A stretch of DNA of 64,000 nt from JBMNGO01 sp050949885 (lineage in GTDB: Bacteria > Bacillota > Syntrophomonadia > Syntrophomonadales > Syntrophomonadaceae): NCBI GenBank assembly GCA_050949885.1, contig JBMNGO010000001.1:572181-636180 (forward strand), given 5' to 3'. The position numbers and the translations under genes were made by a program. This document shows, one piece after another, positions 51,967 to 62,309 of this stretch. Position 1 is the first letter of the stretch, and each line of letters begins with the position of its first letter. Below the pieces are notes generated by a model. The model was not told the origin of the DNA, ran no database searches, and saw nothing but the letters and a program-made list of their open reading frames with translations.

Positions 51967-53103
51967 TCATTTAATCACATACTCTTTCTTAAATCGCTTT
52001 TCAGCCTTTTTATAAAGCCTCTCGAGGCCTTCTTCATCTTTATGTATTTCCATAAGGACAATATCCGCACATTCAGCTGCTGTAAACAAACTAAACGGCA
52101 ATCGAATTTCACTCATATATTCTAATAATTTATTCTTCAGTTCATCATCAGAAAAGCCTTTGGTCTCTTTATAATCAACTACCCTACTGGTTATCCCGGG
52201 AGCCATGGTAACAATTGAGCCCTTATACGGAAAATAACCGTCAGCGTAAATATCCATGAATTTCTTATCAAAACCATTAGACAGACCACTTAAGTCATAT
52301 CGGATAACCTCTGTTAAAAGTGAAAAGGCCTTCTCTAGCTTGCCTTCCTCCTTTACAAACTCCGACATGGAAAAGCGGCAATTTCTATATAATCCATAGT
52401 CCCCATTCTTAATATGAACCATACTTCTTTCATTCAAATGGCCCCAAATAACATCTCTATATGAATAGCTTGTTCGTTCCTGCATTTTCACGCTTAAAGT
52501 ATATATATCTAAACCCTCTATCCCATGCCTGTGGATATAAGGAATGTATTCGTATTCCTTTAATTCCTCTTTGCCGGTATCAGTTAATTCATATATATAT
52601 TTCGTAAATACAGCTTTTAATTTTTCTTCAGGCACTTCAGCCAATAGACGCTGCACCAGCTCCGCCTTCTTGCCGGAAACTTTTAAATTATTAGCTTTTA
52701 ATAAATCCTTTAGTACAACAGATGTTTCTTTTTCAATTGCTGACTTCAATGAACCAACTTTAAGAAAACCTCGTTCTAGTAATGACTTAAGGCTTTTATC
52801 AACATCTTTAATGCCATATTGGTACCACCAAAACCCGGGGTAAGAATTGCCTTCAACATAATATTTTGGAGCATAGGACAGTAAGAGTATTTCATGTGGG
52901 TAAAGACCAGCTTCATTAGCTTTCATTTCTTTGATTCTTTTTTCAATAGGAATGATATCCGGTTCATGTGCTGTATTTATTATTTCTGTTTTAATACTAA
53001 TAACTGGCTTAATGTTAATACCTTGCTTTGCCTTAGTATTGTTATCGTCTTTTGCTATTTCTACTTTTTTGCTTTTCTTTTTAAAGAAATTAAATAACCC
53101 CAC
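51967..53103 (-). CDS. SAP-domain protein
   Basis: This 378-residue protein starts at GTG 53103 behind GAGGGGG. It has a basic N-terminus (FNFFKKKSKKVE), a variable linker, a domain from LYPHEILLLSYAPKYYVEG, and a clear SAP motif LLKANNLKVSGKKAELVQRL (~residues 134-153), which usually binds nucleic acid. An unassigned helical C-terminal region follows (RDVIWGHLNERSMVHIKNGD; ECADIVLMEIHKDEEG). Similar SAP proteins are often found near prophage and accessory regions. Function unknown. The 165-bp gap to the SieB-like gene holds nothing evident. Confidence 0.78.
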   Translation of the reverse strand: MGLFNFFKKKSKKVEIAKDDNNTKAKQGINIKPVISIKTEIINTAHEPDIIPIEKRIKEMKANEAGLYPHEILLLSYAPKYYVEGNSYPGFWWYQYGIKDVDKSLKSLLERGFLKVGSLKSAIEKETSVVLKDLLKANNLKVSGKKAELVQRLLAEVPEEKLKAVFTKYIYELTDTGKEELKEYEYIPYIHRHGIEGLDIYTLSVKMQERTSYSYRDVIWGHLNERSMVHIKNGDYGLYRNCRFSMSEFVKEEGKLEKAFSLLTEVIRYDLSGLSNGFDKKFMDIYADGYFPYKGSIVTMAPGITSRVVDYKETKGFSDDELKNKLLEYMSEIRLPFSLFTAAECADIVLMEIHKDEEGLERLYKKAEKRFKKEYVIK

Positions 53104-53122
53104 AACTGGCCCCCCTCTCTAC

Positions 53123-53764
53123 CTACAACTCAAATTGCTCCTTTATATAGAAGTGAAACAACTTCAAATACTCCAAAGCTCCTCTTTTTAAATCTTCCCG
53201 ATTTTGCCACCACTTTTCAGCGTTAAAATCATCATACTCCGTTGGGCAGGATATAATTTTAAAATCTCTATTTAATGAATTCATAGCCTTTACAAAAATC
53301 TTCTTCGCTCGTCCAGAATGAGATTTAGATGTGACAATAATTAAAGAATCTATATCTGGTTCATTCTTAAGATACTCCCTCACCTGAATCGCTTCATCTT
53401 GAGTGCTAAGTGCATCACCAGGCAGCACTGTTATTTTTTCTTCCGGTACCTCCAACTGCACTGCCACATCCTTGGCAATATCGGTATCATGGGGAATATT
53501 TACCCCCTGGCTCACAACCAGATTATAGCCCCTGACCATATTTCTTACCATCAAAATTTCATCAGCATACTTGGCATGATACAGGTCTACTGCTCCAAGC
53601 ATCCGATCTGGGCCGCTTCCCATGAGTAGGACAATGATATCACTCTGCTGTGGTTCATCTTCTGCTACCAGATAATTACCAAGGGAAGGTAAGGATAATC
53701 TTATTAAAGCTACAACAACCAGAATAACGATAACGGTAGTAAAAAGCTTCTTGGGTTTCTTCAT
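53123..53764 (-). CDS. YdcF-like DUF218 membrane-anchored protein
   Basis: This 213-residue protein has one N-terminal membrane anchor (TTVIVILVVVALIRLSL) and an extracytoplasmic DUF218 domain: SDIIVLLMGSGPDRMLGAVD, DALSTQDEAIQVREYL, SLIIVTSKSHSGRAKKIF. Relatives (SanA, YdcF, ElyC) act in cell-envelope or undecaprenyl-lipid processes. It is the last gene of the polysaccharide locus, 20 bases after galE, consistent with an envelope role. Confidence 0.88.
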   Translation of the reverse strand: MKKPKKLFTTVIVILVVVALIRLSLPSLGNYLVAEDEPQQSDIIVLLMGSGPDRMLGAVDLYHAKYADEILMVRNMVRGYNLVVSQGVNIPHDTDIAKDVAVQLEVPEEKITVLPGDALSTQDEAIQVREYLKNEPDIDSLIIVTSKSHSGRAKKIFVKAMNSLNRDFKIISCPTEYDDFNAEKWWQNREDLKRGALEYLKLFHFYIKEQFEL

Positions 53765-53784
53765 GTATCAACATCCATATATCT

Positions 53785-54780
53785 TTACTCTTCGAACCCT
53801 TTTTCAAACCGCCAGGCATCACGGCACATGTCTATAATATCGCGCTTGGCTTTCCAGCCCAGTTCTTTTTCAGCTTTACTGGCATTTGCATAACACTCGG
53901 CAATATCTCCCGGTCTGCGGTCCACAATTTCATAAGGTACTTTAAGTCCGTTGGCTTCTTCAAAAGCCGTCAATAACTGTAATACGCTGGTACCCTGTCC
54001 GGTACCCAGATTATAAATATGTACACCCGCTGTCAGTTTATCCAGCGCTGCCAAGTGTCCCTCAGCAAGATCCATCACATGAATATAATCTCTAACCCCA
54101 GTCCCATCCGCCGTGGGATAATCATTACCGAAAACTCTTAATTTCTCCAGTTTACCTTTCGCCACCTGAGTAATATAAGGCATCAGGTTATTAGGAATAC
54201 CGGTAGGTGCTTCACCAATTAGTCCGCTCTCATGGGCTCCCACCGGATTAAAGTATCGCAGTAAAGCTACCGACCAATCAGGATTTGCTTTCGCGACATC
54301 AGTAAGAATCCGTTCACTCATGGCTTTGGTTTCACCATAAGGATTAGTGGTTGGCAGAAGTGGCATGGTCTCTATAAACGGAACCTCATTCTCACCATAT
54401 ACTGTTGCCGAGGAGCTAAACACTAATCGCTTTACTCCATATTTCCGACAAGCCTTACTCAAAACCATCGTACTTACAGTATTATTAAAGTAATACTCCA
54501 GCGGCTTCTCCACCGACTCCCCTACCGCCTTCAGTCCCGCAAAGTGAATCACACCATCAATTTTATGGGTAGAAAAGATGGAATCTACTGCAGCTTCATC
54601 AGTTACGTCGGATTTATAAAAGGTTACTTCTTTACCTGTAATCTGCTTAATCTTATCTATAGTTTCAGCTTTACTGTTGCAAAGATTATCTGCAACAATC
54701 ACCGTATGTCCTGCTTCTAGCAAAGCCACACAGGTATGTGAGCCTATATATCCAGCACCACCGGTAACTAATATGTTCAT
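53785..54780 (-). CDS. galE: UDP-glucose 4-epimerase
   Basis: This 331-residue short-chain dehydrogenase-type epimerase interconverts UDP-Glc and UDP-Gal (and possibly the N-acetyl forms). NAD-binding TGGAGYIGSHTCVALLEAGH at the start, FAGLKAVGESVEKPLEYY, catalytic SSSATVYG and YGETK (Tyr-x3-Lys), RYFNPVGAHESGLIGEAP, and GTGQGTSVLQLL all match GalE. Length is typical. The gene is followed by the DUF218 gene. Confidence 0.95.
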   Translation of the reverse strand: MNILVTGGAGYIGSHTCVALLEAGHTVIVADNLCNSKAETIDKIKQITGKEVTFYKSDVTDEAAVDSIFSTHKIDGVIHFAGLKAVGESVEKPLEYYFNNTVSTMVLSKACRKYGVKRLVFSSSATVYGENEVPFIETMPLLPTTNPYGETKAMSERILTDVAKANPDWSVALLRYFNPVGAHESGLIGEAPTGIPNNLMPYITQVAKGKLEKLRVFGNDYPTADGTGVRDYIHVMDLAEGHLAALDKLTAGVHIYNLGTGQGTSVLQLLTAFEEANGLKVPYEIVDRRPGDIAECYANASKAEKELGWKAKRDIIDMCRDAWRFEKGFEE

Positions 54781-54900
54781 AATAATACCATCAGCCTCTC
54801 AATAAATTAAGGTATCCTTCCCCATTATTTCCCTTCCCGTTATCGGAATATCCCTTCTCCAACAATCGCAGAGAGTATATAATGATGCTTGCTGACTCTT

Positions 54901-55893
54901 TCACAAATTCTCCCGATACCACTCAATAGCCGCCTCAATCCCTCGCTCGAAGCTCCATTCCGGCTCATATCCCAGCAGTTCTCTGGCCTTACTGATATCA
55001 GCATTACTATGCTTAATATCCCCCGGCCGGTCCGGACCAAAGATTGGTTCAATATCTTTACCCAATGCTTTGCACAGTTCATAATAGATGTCGATTAAGT
55101 ACTCTCTGCCCCCATAAGCAATATTAAACGCCTGGCCTGCAACCTCACTTGATGCCAAACATGCTTTAAGATTAGCTTCAATAACGTTCTCTATATACGT
55201 AAAGTCTCTCGACTGTTTCCCATCTCCATTAATGGTAGGCTGCTCATCATTCAAAAGCTGCTTAATAAACTTAGGTATCACAGCGGCATAAGCTCCATCC
55301 GGATCCTGTCTCCTGCCAAACACATTAAAATAACGCATTCCATAGGTGTCCAAACCATACAGCTTGGTATACAGTTTCCCATACTCTTCATCTACCCGCT
55401 TGGTCAAAGCATAAGGAGAAAGAAGCTCACCTTCCTGCCCCTCTATCTTGGGAAGTACCGGATGATCTCCATATACTGATGACGAAGATGCATAAACAAA
55501 TTTCTTGACTCCCTGCTGTCTGGCTGCCTCCATCATATTTAGAGTACCCCTGATATTTATTTCTTCATATAATAAGGGCATTTCAATGCTTCTGGGTACT
55601 GACCCCCAGGCTGCTTGATGGAGGACATAATCTACCCCTTCGCAAGCCACCAGGCAAGCTTCCAAGTTTCGAATATCATCTTCAATTAGGGTAAAATTTT
55701 TATTATGTAAAAACCCCTCAATATTTTCTCTCTTCCCGGTGGAGAAGTTGTCCATACATCTTACTTGATAACCCATATCCAAGAGAGCTTCACAAAGGTT
55801 AGATCCGATAAAGCCAGCCCCCCCGGTAACCAAGAAGATGCTATCCCGGTCAAACTCCAAATGTTTATAGCCCCCATTATGTTTATCACTCAC
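54901..55893 (-). CDS. UDP-N-acetylhexosamine 4-epimerase, WbpP/TviC-like
   Basis: This 330-residue SDR epimerase has VTGGAGFIGSNLCEALLDMG, CMDNFSTGKRENI, the HQAAWGSVPRSIEMP motif characteristic of the WbpP/TviC/VipB group, catalytic SSSVYGDHPVLPK and YALTK, then GMRYFNVFGRRQDP. It should convert UDP-GlcNAc to UDP-GalNAc or the uronic acid forms. The dehydrogenase gene ends 1 base upstream, matching the TviB-TviC pair that makes UDP-GalNAcA. Confidence 0.9.
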   Translation of the reverse strand: MSDKHNGGYKHLEFDRDSIFLVTGGAGFIGSNLCEALLDMGYQVRCMDNFSTGKRENIEGFLHNKNFTLIEDDIRNLEACLVACEGVDYVLHQAAWGSVPRSIEMPLLYEEINIRGTLNMMEAARQQGVKKFVYASSSSVYGDHPVLPKIEGQEGELLSPYALTKRVDEEYGKLYTKLYGLDTYGMRYFNVFGRRQDPDGAYAAVIPKFIKQLLNDEQPTINGDGKQSRDFTYIENVIEANLKACLASSEVAGQAFNIAYGGREYLIDIYYELCKALGKDIEPIFGPDRPGDIKHSNADISKARELLGYEPEWSFERGIEAAIEWYRENL

Positions 55894-55894
55894 C

Positions 55895-57283
55895 CTAAAG
55901 CCTCCAGTACAAATAATCTAATTCTTCCGCCTGTTTTTTATCAAAGATGCCCTTCACGTCAATGAGAACATTTTTGGTATTCCCGCAGCCATTCTCAATA
56001 GTGGCCGCCGCTTCATCATTTATGGTACTAAAGAGATGATTGGGGCAGGCACGATACCATTCTTTGATTTTCTCAAGGCTTAAATCAAAAAACTCCTGAT
56101 GGGCCACAGCAAAGATCACCGCATCCACCCCACATATATCCTCAAACCTATTTAAATGAATTCCGTACTCTTCCTCAACTTCTCGAGCATCAGCCACCGG
56201 GTCTATTACTTGTACGTTAACGCCGTACTCTTTTAATTCCTTAATAATATCGATCACCCTGGTGTTTCTGCTATCAGGGCAATCTTCTTTAAAGGTGATA
56301 CCCATGATAGCTACATTGGCTCCCTTGATGGGTTTATTGGCTTGAATCATCTTCTTAACGGTGTTTTCCGCCACATATTTACCCATATCATCATTGATTC
56401 TTCTGCCGGATAAAATAATCTGGGAATGATAACCCAACTGTTCAGCCTTATAGGTGAGATAATAAGGGTCAACACCAATACAATGTCCACCCACCAGCCC
56501 GGGAGAAAATTTCAGAAAGTTCCACTTAGTTCCGGCGGCTTCCAGAACTGCTTTGGTATCAATACCCATCTTGTTGAAAATAATGGACAGCTCATTCATA
56601 AAGGCGATATTAATGTCCCGTTGCGAGTTTTCGATAACCTTGGCCGCCTCAGCCACCTTTATGGATTCCGCTCTATGTACACCGGCTTCAACAACTAATT
56701 CATATACCTTGGCAATAATATCCAAAGATTCTTCATCCATACCGGAGACAACTTTAACGATCGTTTCAAGTCTATGTACTTTATCCCCCGGATTGATTCT
56801 TTCCGGAGAGTAGCCGATTTTAAAATCCACCCCACACTTCAAGCCGGATTCCCGTTCTAATATAGGAATACATATTTCCTCAGTTACTCCAGGATATACG
56901 GTAGATTCATATACTACAATAGAACCCTTGGTAAGGTTACGCCCCAAGGTAGTACTGGCACCAATGACCGGTGACAGGTCGGGAGTATGGTCCGCATTTA
57001 CCGGTGTGGGAACGGCTACGATGTGAAACTTGGCTTCTTTCAGTCTCGTTTCATCGGCAGTAAAGTCCACTGTACAAGCGGCTATAGCTTCATTTCCCAC
57101 TTCTTTGGTAGGATCAATCCCACTTTTGTATAAATCGATCTTGGCTTGGTTAACATCAAAGCCGATAACATCCACTTTCCTTGAAAAGGACACTGCGATA
57201 GGCATACCCACATATCCTAAGCCTATTAGGCTCATTTTTTCTTTTTTGTTAAGAATATCGTTATAAAGATTGCTAAAACTCAA
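55895..57283 (-). CDS. UDP-N-acetylhexosamine 6-dehydrogenase, WbpA/TviB-like
   Basis: This 462-residue nucleotide-sugar dehydrogenase has the NAD motif LIGLGYVGMPIAVSFSRKVD, VPTPVNADHTPDLSPV, YESTVYPGVTEEICIPILE, GYSPERINPGDK, and the catalytic-cysteine block FSPGLVGGHCIGVDPYYLTYKA. The last distinguishes UDP-HexNAc dehydrogenases (WbpA, TviB, WecC) from UDP-Glc dehydrogenase. Product: UDP-GlcNAcA or related. Its gene couples with the following epimerase gene. Confidence 0.92.
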   Translation of the reverse strand: MSFSNLYNDILNKKEKMSLIGLGYVGMPIAVSFSRKVDVIGFDVNQAKIDLYKSGIDPTKEVGNEAIAACTVDFTADETRLKEAKFHIVAVPTPVNADHTPDLSPVIGASTTLGRNLTKGSIVVYESTVYPGVTEEICIPILERESGLKCGVDFKIGYSPERINPGDKVHRLETIVKVVSGMDEESLDIIAKVYELVVEAGVHRAESIKVAEAAKVIENSQRDINIAFMNELSIIFNKMGIDTKAVLEAAGTKWNFLKFSPGLVGGHCIGVDPYYLTYKAEQLGYHSQIILSGRRINDDMGKYVAENTVKKMIQANKPIKGANVAIMGITFKEDCPDSRNTRVIDIIKELKEYGVNVQVIDPVADAREVEEEYGIHLNRFEDICGVDAVIFAVAHQEFFDLSLEKIKEWYRACPNHLFSTINDEAAATIENGCGNTKNVLIDVKGIFDKKQAEELDYLYWRL

Positions 57284-57385
57284 TTGACTTTCCCCTCTCT
57301 CCCTTAACTTATAATTTAATCCGATACCAGCGTTAATTTAATAATATCTAAGTACTATTTCGCGATTATGATTACATTTTAACTT

Positions 57386-58927
57386 CTAATTATTTGCTAC
57401 AGCCCGCCTTTTAAAGCTATCCTTTAATACTTTGATAATACCCAACAAATATTGAAATTCTTTCGTTTTATAGAATCCCAGTATAATTACGACATTTGGA
57501 ACAACCAAACATACCAATAGCCGACCTATGAATGAAGCTATAGTTACATCATAGAACAAAATGTTATTAATAAACACGGTCAATAACGCCAACAATATAG
57601 TTATCATTGTATAAAAGACATATCGTAGAAAATACTCCTTGCTAGATCTCTCAAATCCATATTTATATAAAACGTATGGTTCAACCCAAAAACAGACAGT
57701 CATTGTGCTGATAAAAATTGCTACTAAAACTCCAACTAGACCCCAATGCTGAACAAGAAACAGCGCTACAACCAAATTTACAGCGGCTTCCGCTAGCGGC
57801 TTATACCTATCATTCCAAAACAATCCCATGGAATCTTTAAATGTCAGGCTTGCTTTTCTCATACCTGTTACAAAATAGTTTACAACAATCATTAAAACTA
57901 CGAAAAATTCCATCGTGAATTCGCTACCTAGCCACAGAGTAATAAAGGGATTGAAAAGCACCAAAAGACATATTGATGAAAAGCCAAAGACCCACCAAGA
58001 GATAAAAAATAATGTTTTAAAAATAAAATTCGATCTTTCTTTATCCCCATAAGCATTCAAGTTTCCAACACTTGCTGTAATTGCTGTAAAAATCTGCCCT
58101 ATTATTATGTTTAAAGCATTAATAATTAATAAATAATTTGAATATAAACCTACCCATACTATGCCTACAAAAGCTGAAATAATTATACTTGAGGTTCCAA
58201 ATACAGCCGTTCCACCTATCTTATGGTAAACAAGCGCCCTAACATTCTTAAATATTGTGGCTTTAGTTTCTTCATCAAGCCTCTCTTTATTTTTTCCTTT
58301 TATGTATGGGTACATTTGGTTAGCTTTTAATGAAACCAATAAATTCTCTATAAAAGTGGATATAATTTGTGCCAATAAAAATAGCAAAAAATCCCCAGTC
58401 TTTAATAAGATGATAATTTGTATTACATTTAAAATAAAATAGACTGAATATCTATAGATAGTTGTAATATAGCTTCTTTGATCAGCAATAATAAGCGACC
58501 TTTTGTAAGAAAAGAAATAGGTAATTACTGAATTAGCCAGAAATAATAGATATATTATGTTCAGATCCGGGATATTGGGTGGATCTTTAATAATTAAATC
58601 CAAGAAGGGCATTATAGCTAAACCAATTATAAGTACTACAACGCCAACAATCCAATAAGCCTTGGCATATAATCCCATTAGAGCTTTAACTTTTTGCTCA
58701 TCATTGAATGCAAGCGGTTTATATAAACTATAAATAATTGCTGGGCCTATACCTAATTCAAAAAGTGCAAACATTGAAAGAACATTAGTAAAAAGGCCAT
58801 TAACCCCTAAATACTCAGCACCTAAGATTTTGACAAATACAAACCTACTGATAAAACTAATCAAAATAGCAAATACTTGACCTATAACCGCAGTTGTTAC
58901 ATTTACTAATGATTTCTTTGTACGCAT
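57386..58927 (-). CDS. Wzx-type polysaccharide flippase
   Basis: This 513-residue membrane protein of the MOP superfamily has ~14 hydrophobic spans, with RFVFVKILGAEYLGVNGLFT near the start, FELGIGPAIIYSLYKPLAFN, and AVNLVVALFLVQHWGLVGVL late. It moves lipid-linked oligosaccharide repeat units across the membrane. It lies between the polymerase and sugar-nucleotide genes on the same strand, a standard Wzx/Wzy arrangement. It appears intact. Confidence 0.9.
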   Translation of the reverse strand: MRTKKSLVNVTTAVIGQVFAILISFISRFVFVKILGAEYLGVNGLFTNVLSMFALFELGIGPAIIYSLYKPLAFNDEQKVKALMGLYAKAYWIVGVVVLIIGLAIMPFLDLIIKDPPNIPDLNIIYLLFLANSVITYFFSYKRSLIIADQRSYITTIYRYSVYFILNVIQIIILLKTGDFLLFLLAQIISTFIENLLVSLKANQMYPYIKGKNKERLDEETKATIFKNVRALVYHKIGGTAVFGTSSIIISAFVGIVWVGLYSNYLLIINALNIIIGQIFTAITASVGNLNAYGDKERSNFIFKTLFFISWWVFGFSSICLLVLFNPFITLWLGSEFTMEFFVVLMIVVNYFVTGMRKASLTFKDSMGLFWNDRYKPLAEAAVNLVVALFLVQHWGLVGVLVAIFISTMTVCFWVEPYVLYKYGFERSSKEYFLRYVFYTMITILLALLTVFINNILFYDVTIASFIGRLLVCLVVPNVVIILGFYKTKEFQYLLGIIKVLKDSFKRRAVANN

Positions 58928-58965
58928 TAATATTTACTCTTTTCATATTTATCTATAATTCTTAA

Positions 58966-60454
58966 TTAATTACTTATATTTGATAGAATTTTATGTTTAC
59001 CTTGGTGAATATTTCTTTTCTTTAATACAAACCTCTTATTACAATAGAATAATATCCATAACGGAATAAAGGTTGTAACAAAAAAGCCAAATATTATTTG
59101 AGTATTGAAACCCATGCACAAAGAGAGCCAAATAGCGGCATAAATATATAGTATTTGAAATTCCACTCTACGTTCTTTTCTATAAGAAAAATCAAATTTA
59201 ACAGCCCCAAATTCACATAATAGCTGTAAAAATAGGAGCAAAAATCAATCCCAAATATGCATTTCCGCATCCAACCATTGGAACTATAAGACTTGTATTT
59301 CCAACTGGAATATAATTATAAAGATTAAAATACACATTCAGCCTATTGCTTTGATTAACGTAGTTAGATATAAAGGGTATAGAACCAATAAAGTCATTAA
59401 GCAATGTACTCAAGGATATTTGCGTCCCAAACAGTTCCTTCATTTCAATAGCCTGAGCTACAGTTCGGGGTCCTGAGAAATAGTCTTGAAATTGACTTGA
59501 CATTATCGAGAATATTTGAACTAAAGGTTTTTCAGCGTTAGCAATAGCCCACGAAAACTTATACATTGAGATACTGATAATACTCGCAAAACCAAGCGCT
59601 ACTATAATATTTCTCATCAGTTTACCTTGTCGCGGATATAATTGTGTAAGTATTACAATAGCAATTAACATCCATATTAAAATTGTCCATCTACTGGTTC
59701 CGGTATTTAATCCAATAAAGATCAAAAAAGCTAATCCTGATAAATAAACAAAAACAGTAGATTGTTTTCTGTCATACATTTTTTTAAATATAGCTAAAGC
59801 AAATAACAATAACACTATTTTGAAAGATTTACTTATTATACCTAATGCTCCACTGAATGTTGCATCGATAGTAACCCGTGTGTACTGTTCCGAAAGGAAA
59901 AATATTTCCTGCGGAATTAAAAGCTGCGGATAAGGAATAAGTATCATGCCAGCAAAAGCAGCAAATATCCCTACTAAAAAATAGGGTTTTAAAATAGTAT
60001 ATGAACGTGGTTTAAAGTCATATAATTTTCGTTGACTCTCTCTACAACTTTGAGCTGTTAATCGTATCACAAGAAATGCAATTATCATTTCGTAAATCAT
60101 CATAAAAACTGCTAGATACATGGAGTCTTTCGTAGGATTAGGACCAAATCCAGAATAATTCTCGCTCAAAATAATCATTAATGGGGTAATAGTATATCTA
60201 ATAAACATCACAATATTTACTGACCAAAAACCTATTCCGTAATCATATAGCGGATAAAAATACATTCGGAAAAACAGAATAAGTAATATACTAAAAAATA
60301 ATGGCAAGCAAAATAGGAATTCATAGCCATCAGCAACATTACTAAATAAAACAATAAGGCAAACAATAATAGATATGAAGACTTCCCATAAAACTACTTT
60401 CTTCCCAAAATTATAAGTACCGACTGTTCTCCTAATCTTAAACTTTTTTTTCAT
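58966..60454 (-). pseudogene. Wzy-type oligosaccharide polymerase, frameshifted near 3' end
   Basis: Two overlapping frames make one protein. The first 413 residues (60454-59213) are a multi-span membrane protein with a long central loop and the motif SIPFISNYVNQSNRLNVYFN typical of O-antigen polymerases. It stops at ATG TGA after FAPIFTAI. The next frame continues as CEFGAVKFDFSYRKERRVEF plus two more spans (IYAAIWLSLCMGFN; IFGFFVTTFIPLWILF) to 58966. Removing one base near 59226 would fuse them. It could be a true inactivation or a sequencing error. It overlaps the GT2 gene by 4 bases. Confidence 0.8.
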
Positions 60455-61086
60455 TTACTAGTTTCCTTGCTTCTTAGTTTGAATCTTAAAAGCTGCATTA
60501 GTATTGCTAAATTAATTAAATTGCTTTTTAACAATACAGTATATAGCCATGCAAATAGTCTCCAGCTTTTACTGTTAATATCGCTTATATATCTTCCCTT
60601 TGTGAAATCGTCTATCATCTGTCTTATTAATTCTGATTGCATAAGGTATTTTATTTCTTTTCTTATTTCTAGATATCGATCTTCAGAATATTGGTAAGCA
60701 TTCGCACAAGAAACACTCATAGCATTAAAACTCATAAAATCTAACAAGTCTTGATGTTGCTCTAGCTGATCTAATTTCAGTAAATGTCTATAGAAGTTTT
60801 CTACCAAAGCCAGCATTCTTTTGGCTATGTTGGGTTTATATGTCATAGTAATTGAATCTTCATTAGTGCAGTATATGTATAACTTTTCATTCATTAACGA
60901 AATTCTCGGGCTATAGGTATAACATTTTAAATTAAACAACATATCTTCTGCGAAAATCTCATTGTTTTTCTCAAATTTTATTTTTCTATTTTTAATAAAA
61001 TCATGATTATAAAGCTTCGCACAAGCTGAAACCCCATAACCTCTCCCTAAAAAGTAGTCAAATTTTAATTTGCTAGTATAAAACAG
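60451..61086 (-). pseudogene. GT2 glycosyltransferase, C-terminal part (split by IS3)
   Basis: In frame from the IS3 boundary: TSKLKFDYFLGRGYGVSACA, KLYNHDFIKNRKIKF, IFAEDMLFNLKCYTYSPRIS, then a helical tail. The GRGYG...KLY...F.EDMLF pattern is the second half of capsule-type GT2 enzymes. It matches the N-terminal half at 62375-62809. Joining GGA (62375-62377) to ACT keeps the frame. Confidence 0.85.
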
Positions 61087-61152
61087 ACAGTCCAGAGTTA
61101 GGTTTTCTTACTAAATCATAGTTTTGCTCAAAATCTCATAATTCTAGCTTTT

Positions 61153-61992
61153 TTAAGCCGCCTTTTGCTCTAAATAGCCTTTTCTAAATGTAGCTGGTGA
61201 AAGGTATCCCAGCGCTTGGTGTCTTCTTTTACGGTTGTAAAATACTTCTATATACCAAAAGATGTCCCAGCGGGCCTCCTCCCGTGTCATATAACGTTTA
61301 TGGTAAAGCATCTCGCATTTTATAGTACTGAAGAACGTTTCCGCACAGGCATTATCATAGCAGTTACCTTTCCGGCTCATACTGCAGATCATTCCGTGTT
61401 TCTTAAGGGTTGCCTGGTATTCTCTACTGCAATATTGCACGCCTCGATCAGAGTGGTGAATGATTCCCTTGGGTGGTTTATGCCGCCTCACAGCATTTTC
61501 CAGGGCTTTAATACAAAGTTCTGTTCTCATGTTACTATCCGTTGCCCAGCCTACTATTTCCTTGGTGAATATATCTTTTATCATAGCTAGATACAGCCAG
61601 CCTTCATAGGTGTATATGTAGCTGATATCCGTTACCCATACGGCATTCGGTTTATCCGTCTTAAAGTTCTGATTTAAAAGATTTTCCGTTACTGGTAGTT
61701 TATGATTAGAATTCGTTGTTACTTTAAATTTCTTTTTGCGTTTGGCATATAACTTGTTTTTCCGTTGGATTTCGTAGAGTCTCTTACGGCTACAGTTGGG
61801 AAACTTCTCTCTTACATCAGCAAGGAGTTTATCCAAACCACACATACCATGGCATTCTTTATAGCTCTTCCGGGCAATTTTAAGTATTTCTTGGTTCTCA
61901 AGCTTACGTTTGCTTGGGAGCCGGTCTTTCCAATCATAATAGCCGCTCCGCGATACTTCGAGGACCTGGCACATCTTCTCAACCGGAAACAC
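61153..61992 (-). CDS. IS3-family transposase OrfB, copy 3
   Basis: 279 residues identical to copies 1 and 2; DDE triad intact. Expected to be made as OrfAB. Confidence 0.93.
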   Translation of the reverse strand: MFPVEKMCQVLEVSRSGYYDWKDRLPSKRKLENQEILKIARKSYKECHGMCGLDKLLADVREKFPNCSRKRLYEIQRKNKLYAKRKKKFKVTTNSNHKLPVTENLLNQNFKTDKPNAVWVTDISYIYTYEGWLYLAMIKDIFTKEIVGWATDSNMRTELCIKALENAVRRHKPPKGIIHHSDRGVQYCSREYQATLKKHGMICSMSRKGNCYDNACAETFFSTIKCEMLYHKRYMTREEARWDIFWYIEVFYNRKRRHQALGYLSPATFRKGYLEQKAA

Positions 61993-62021
61993 GGAGCTGT
62001 GTTCCTTGATAAATTTATAGC

Positions 62022-62309
62022 TTACTTCCGGTTGTTTGTCGCGAAGATGGCCGCAGCTTTTTTTAATATTGCTACAGTCTCCTCTAAGTCAGCTGTTCTT
62101 CGCTTTTCAGCCCTTAATTCAGCTTCCAACTCAATTAGTCTTGCTTTATCAGAAGATTGTTTCTTGTTATCTCGTAGCCAATTTCTCAAGGTTTGGGGAT
62201 TCACCCCCAGGTCCTTTGCCACACTGGCAACTGATCTGCCGCTTTCTTTCACCAATCTGGCTGCATCCGCCTTAAATTCCGCGTCATAACGCTTTCCCTT
62301 GTTCCCCAT
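62022..62309 (-). CDS. IS3-family transposase OrfA, copy 3
   Basis: 95 residues identical to the other copies, with the same A7 slippery site (T7 on the plus strand at 62058-62064). Confidence 0.93.
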   Translation of the reverse strand: MGNKGKRYDAEFKADAARLVKESGRSVASVAKDLGVNPQTLRNWLRDNKKQSSDKARLIELEAELRAEKRRTADLEETVAILKKAAAIFATNNRK

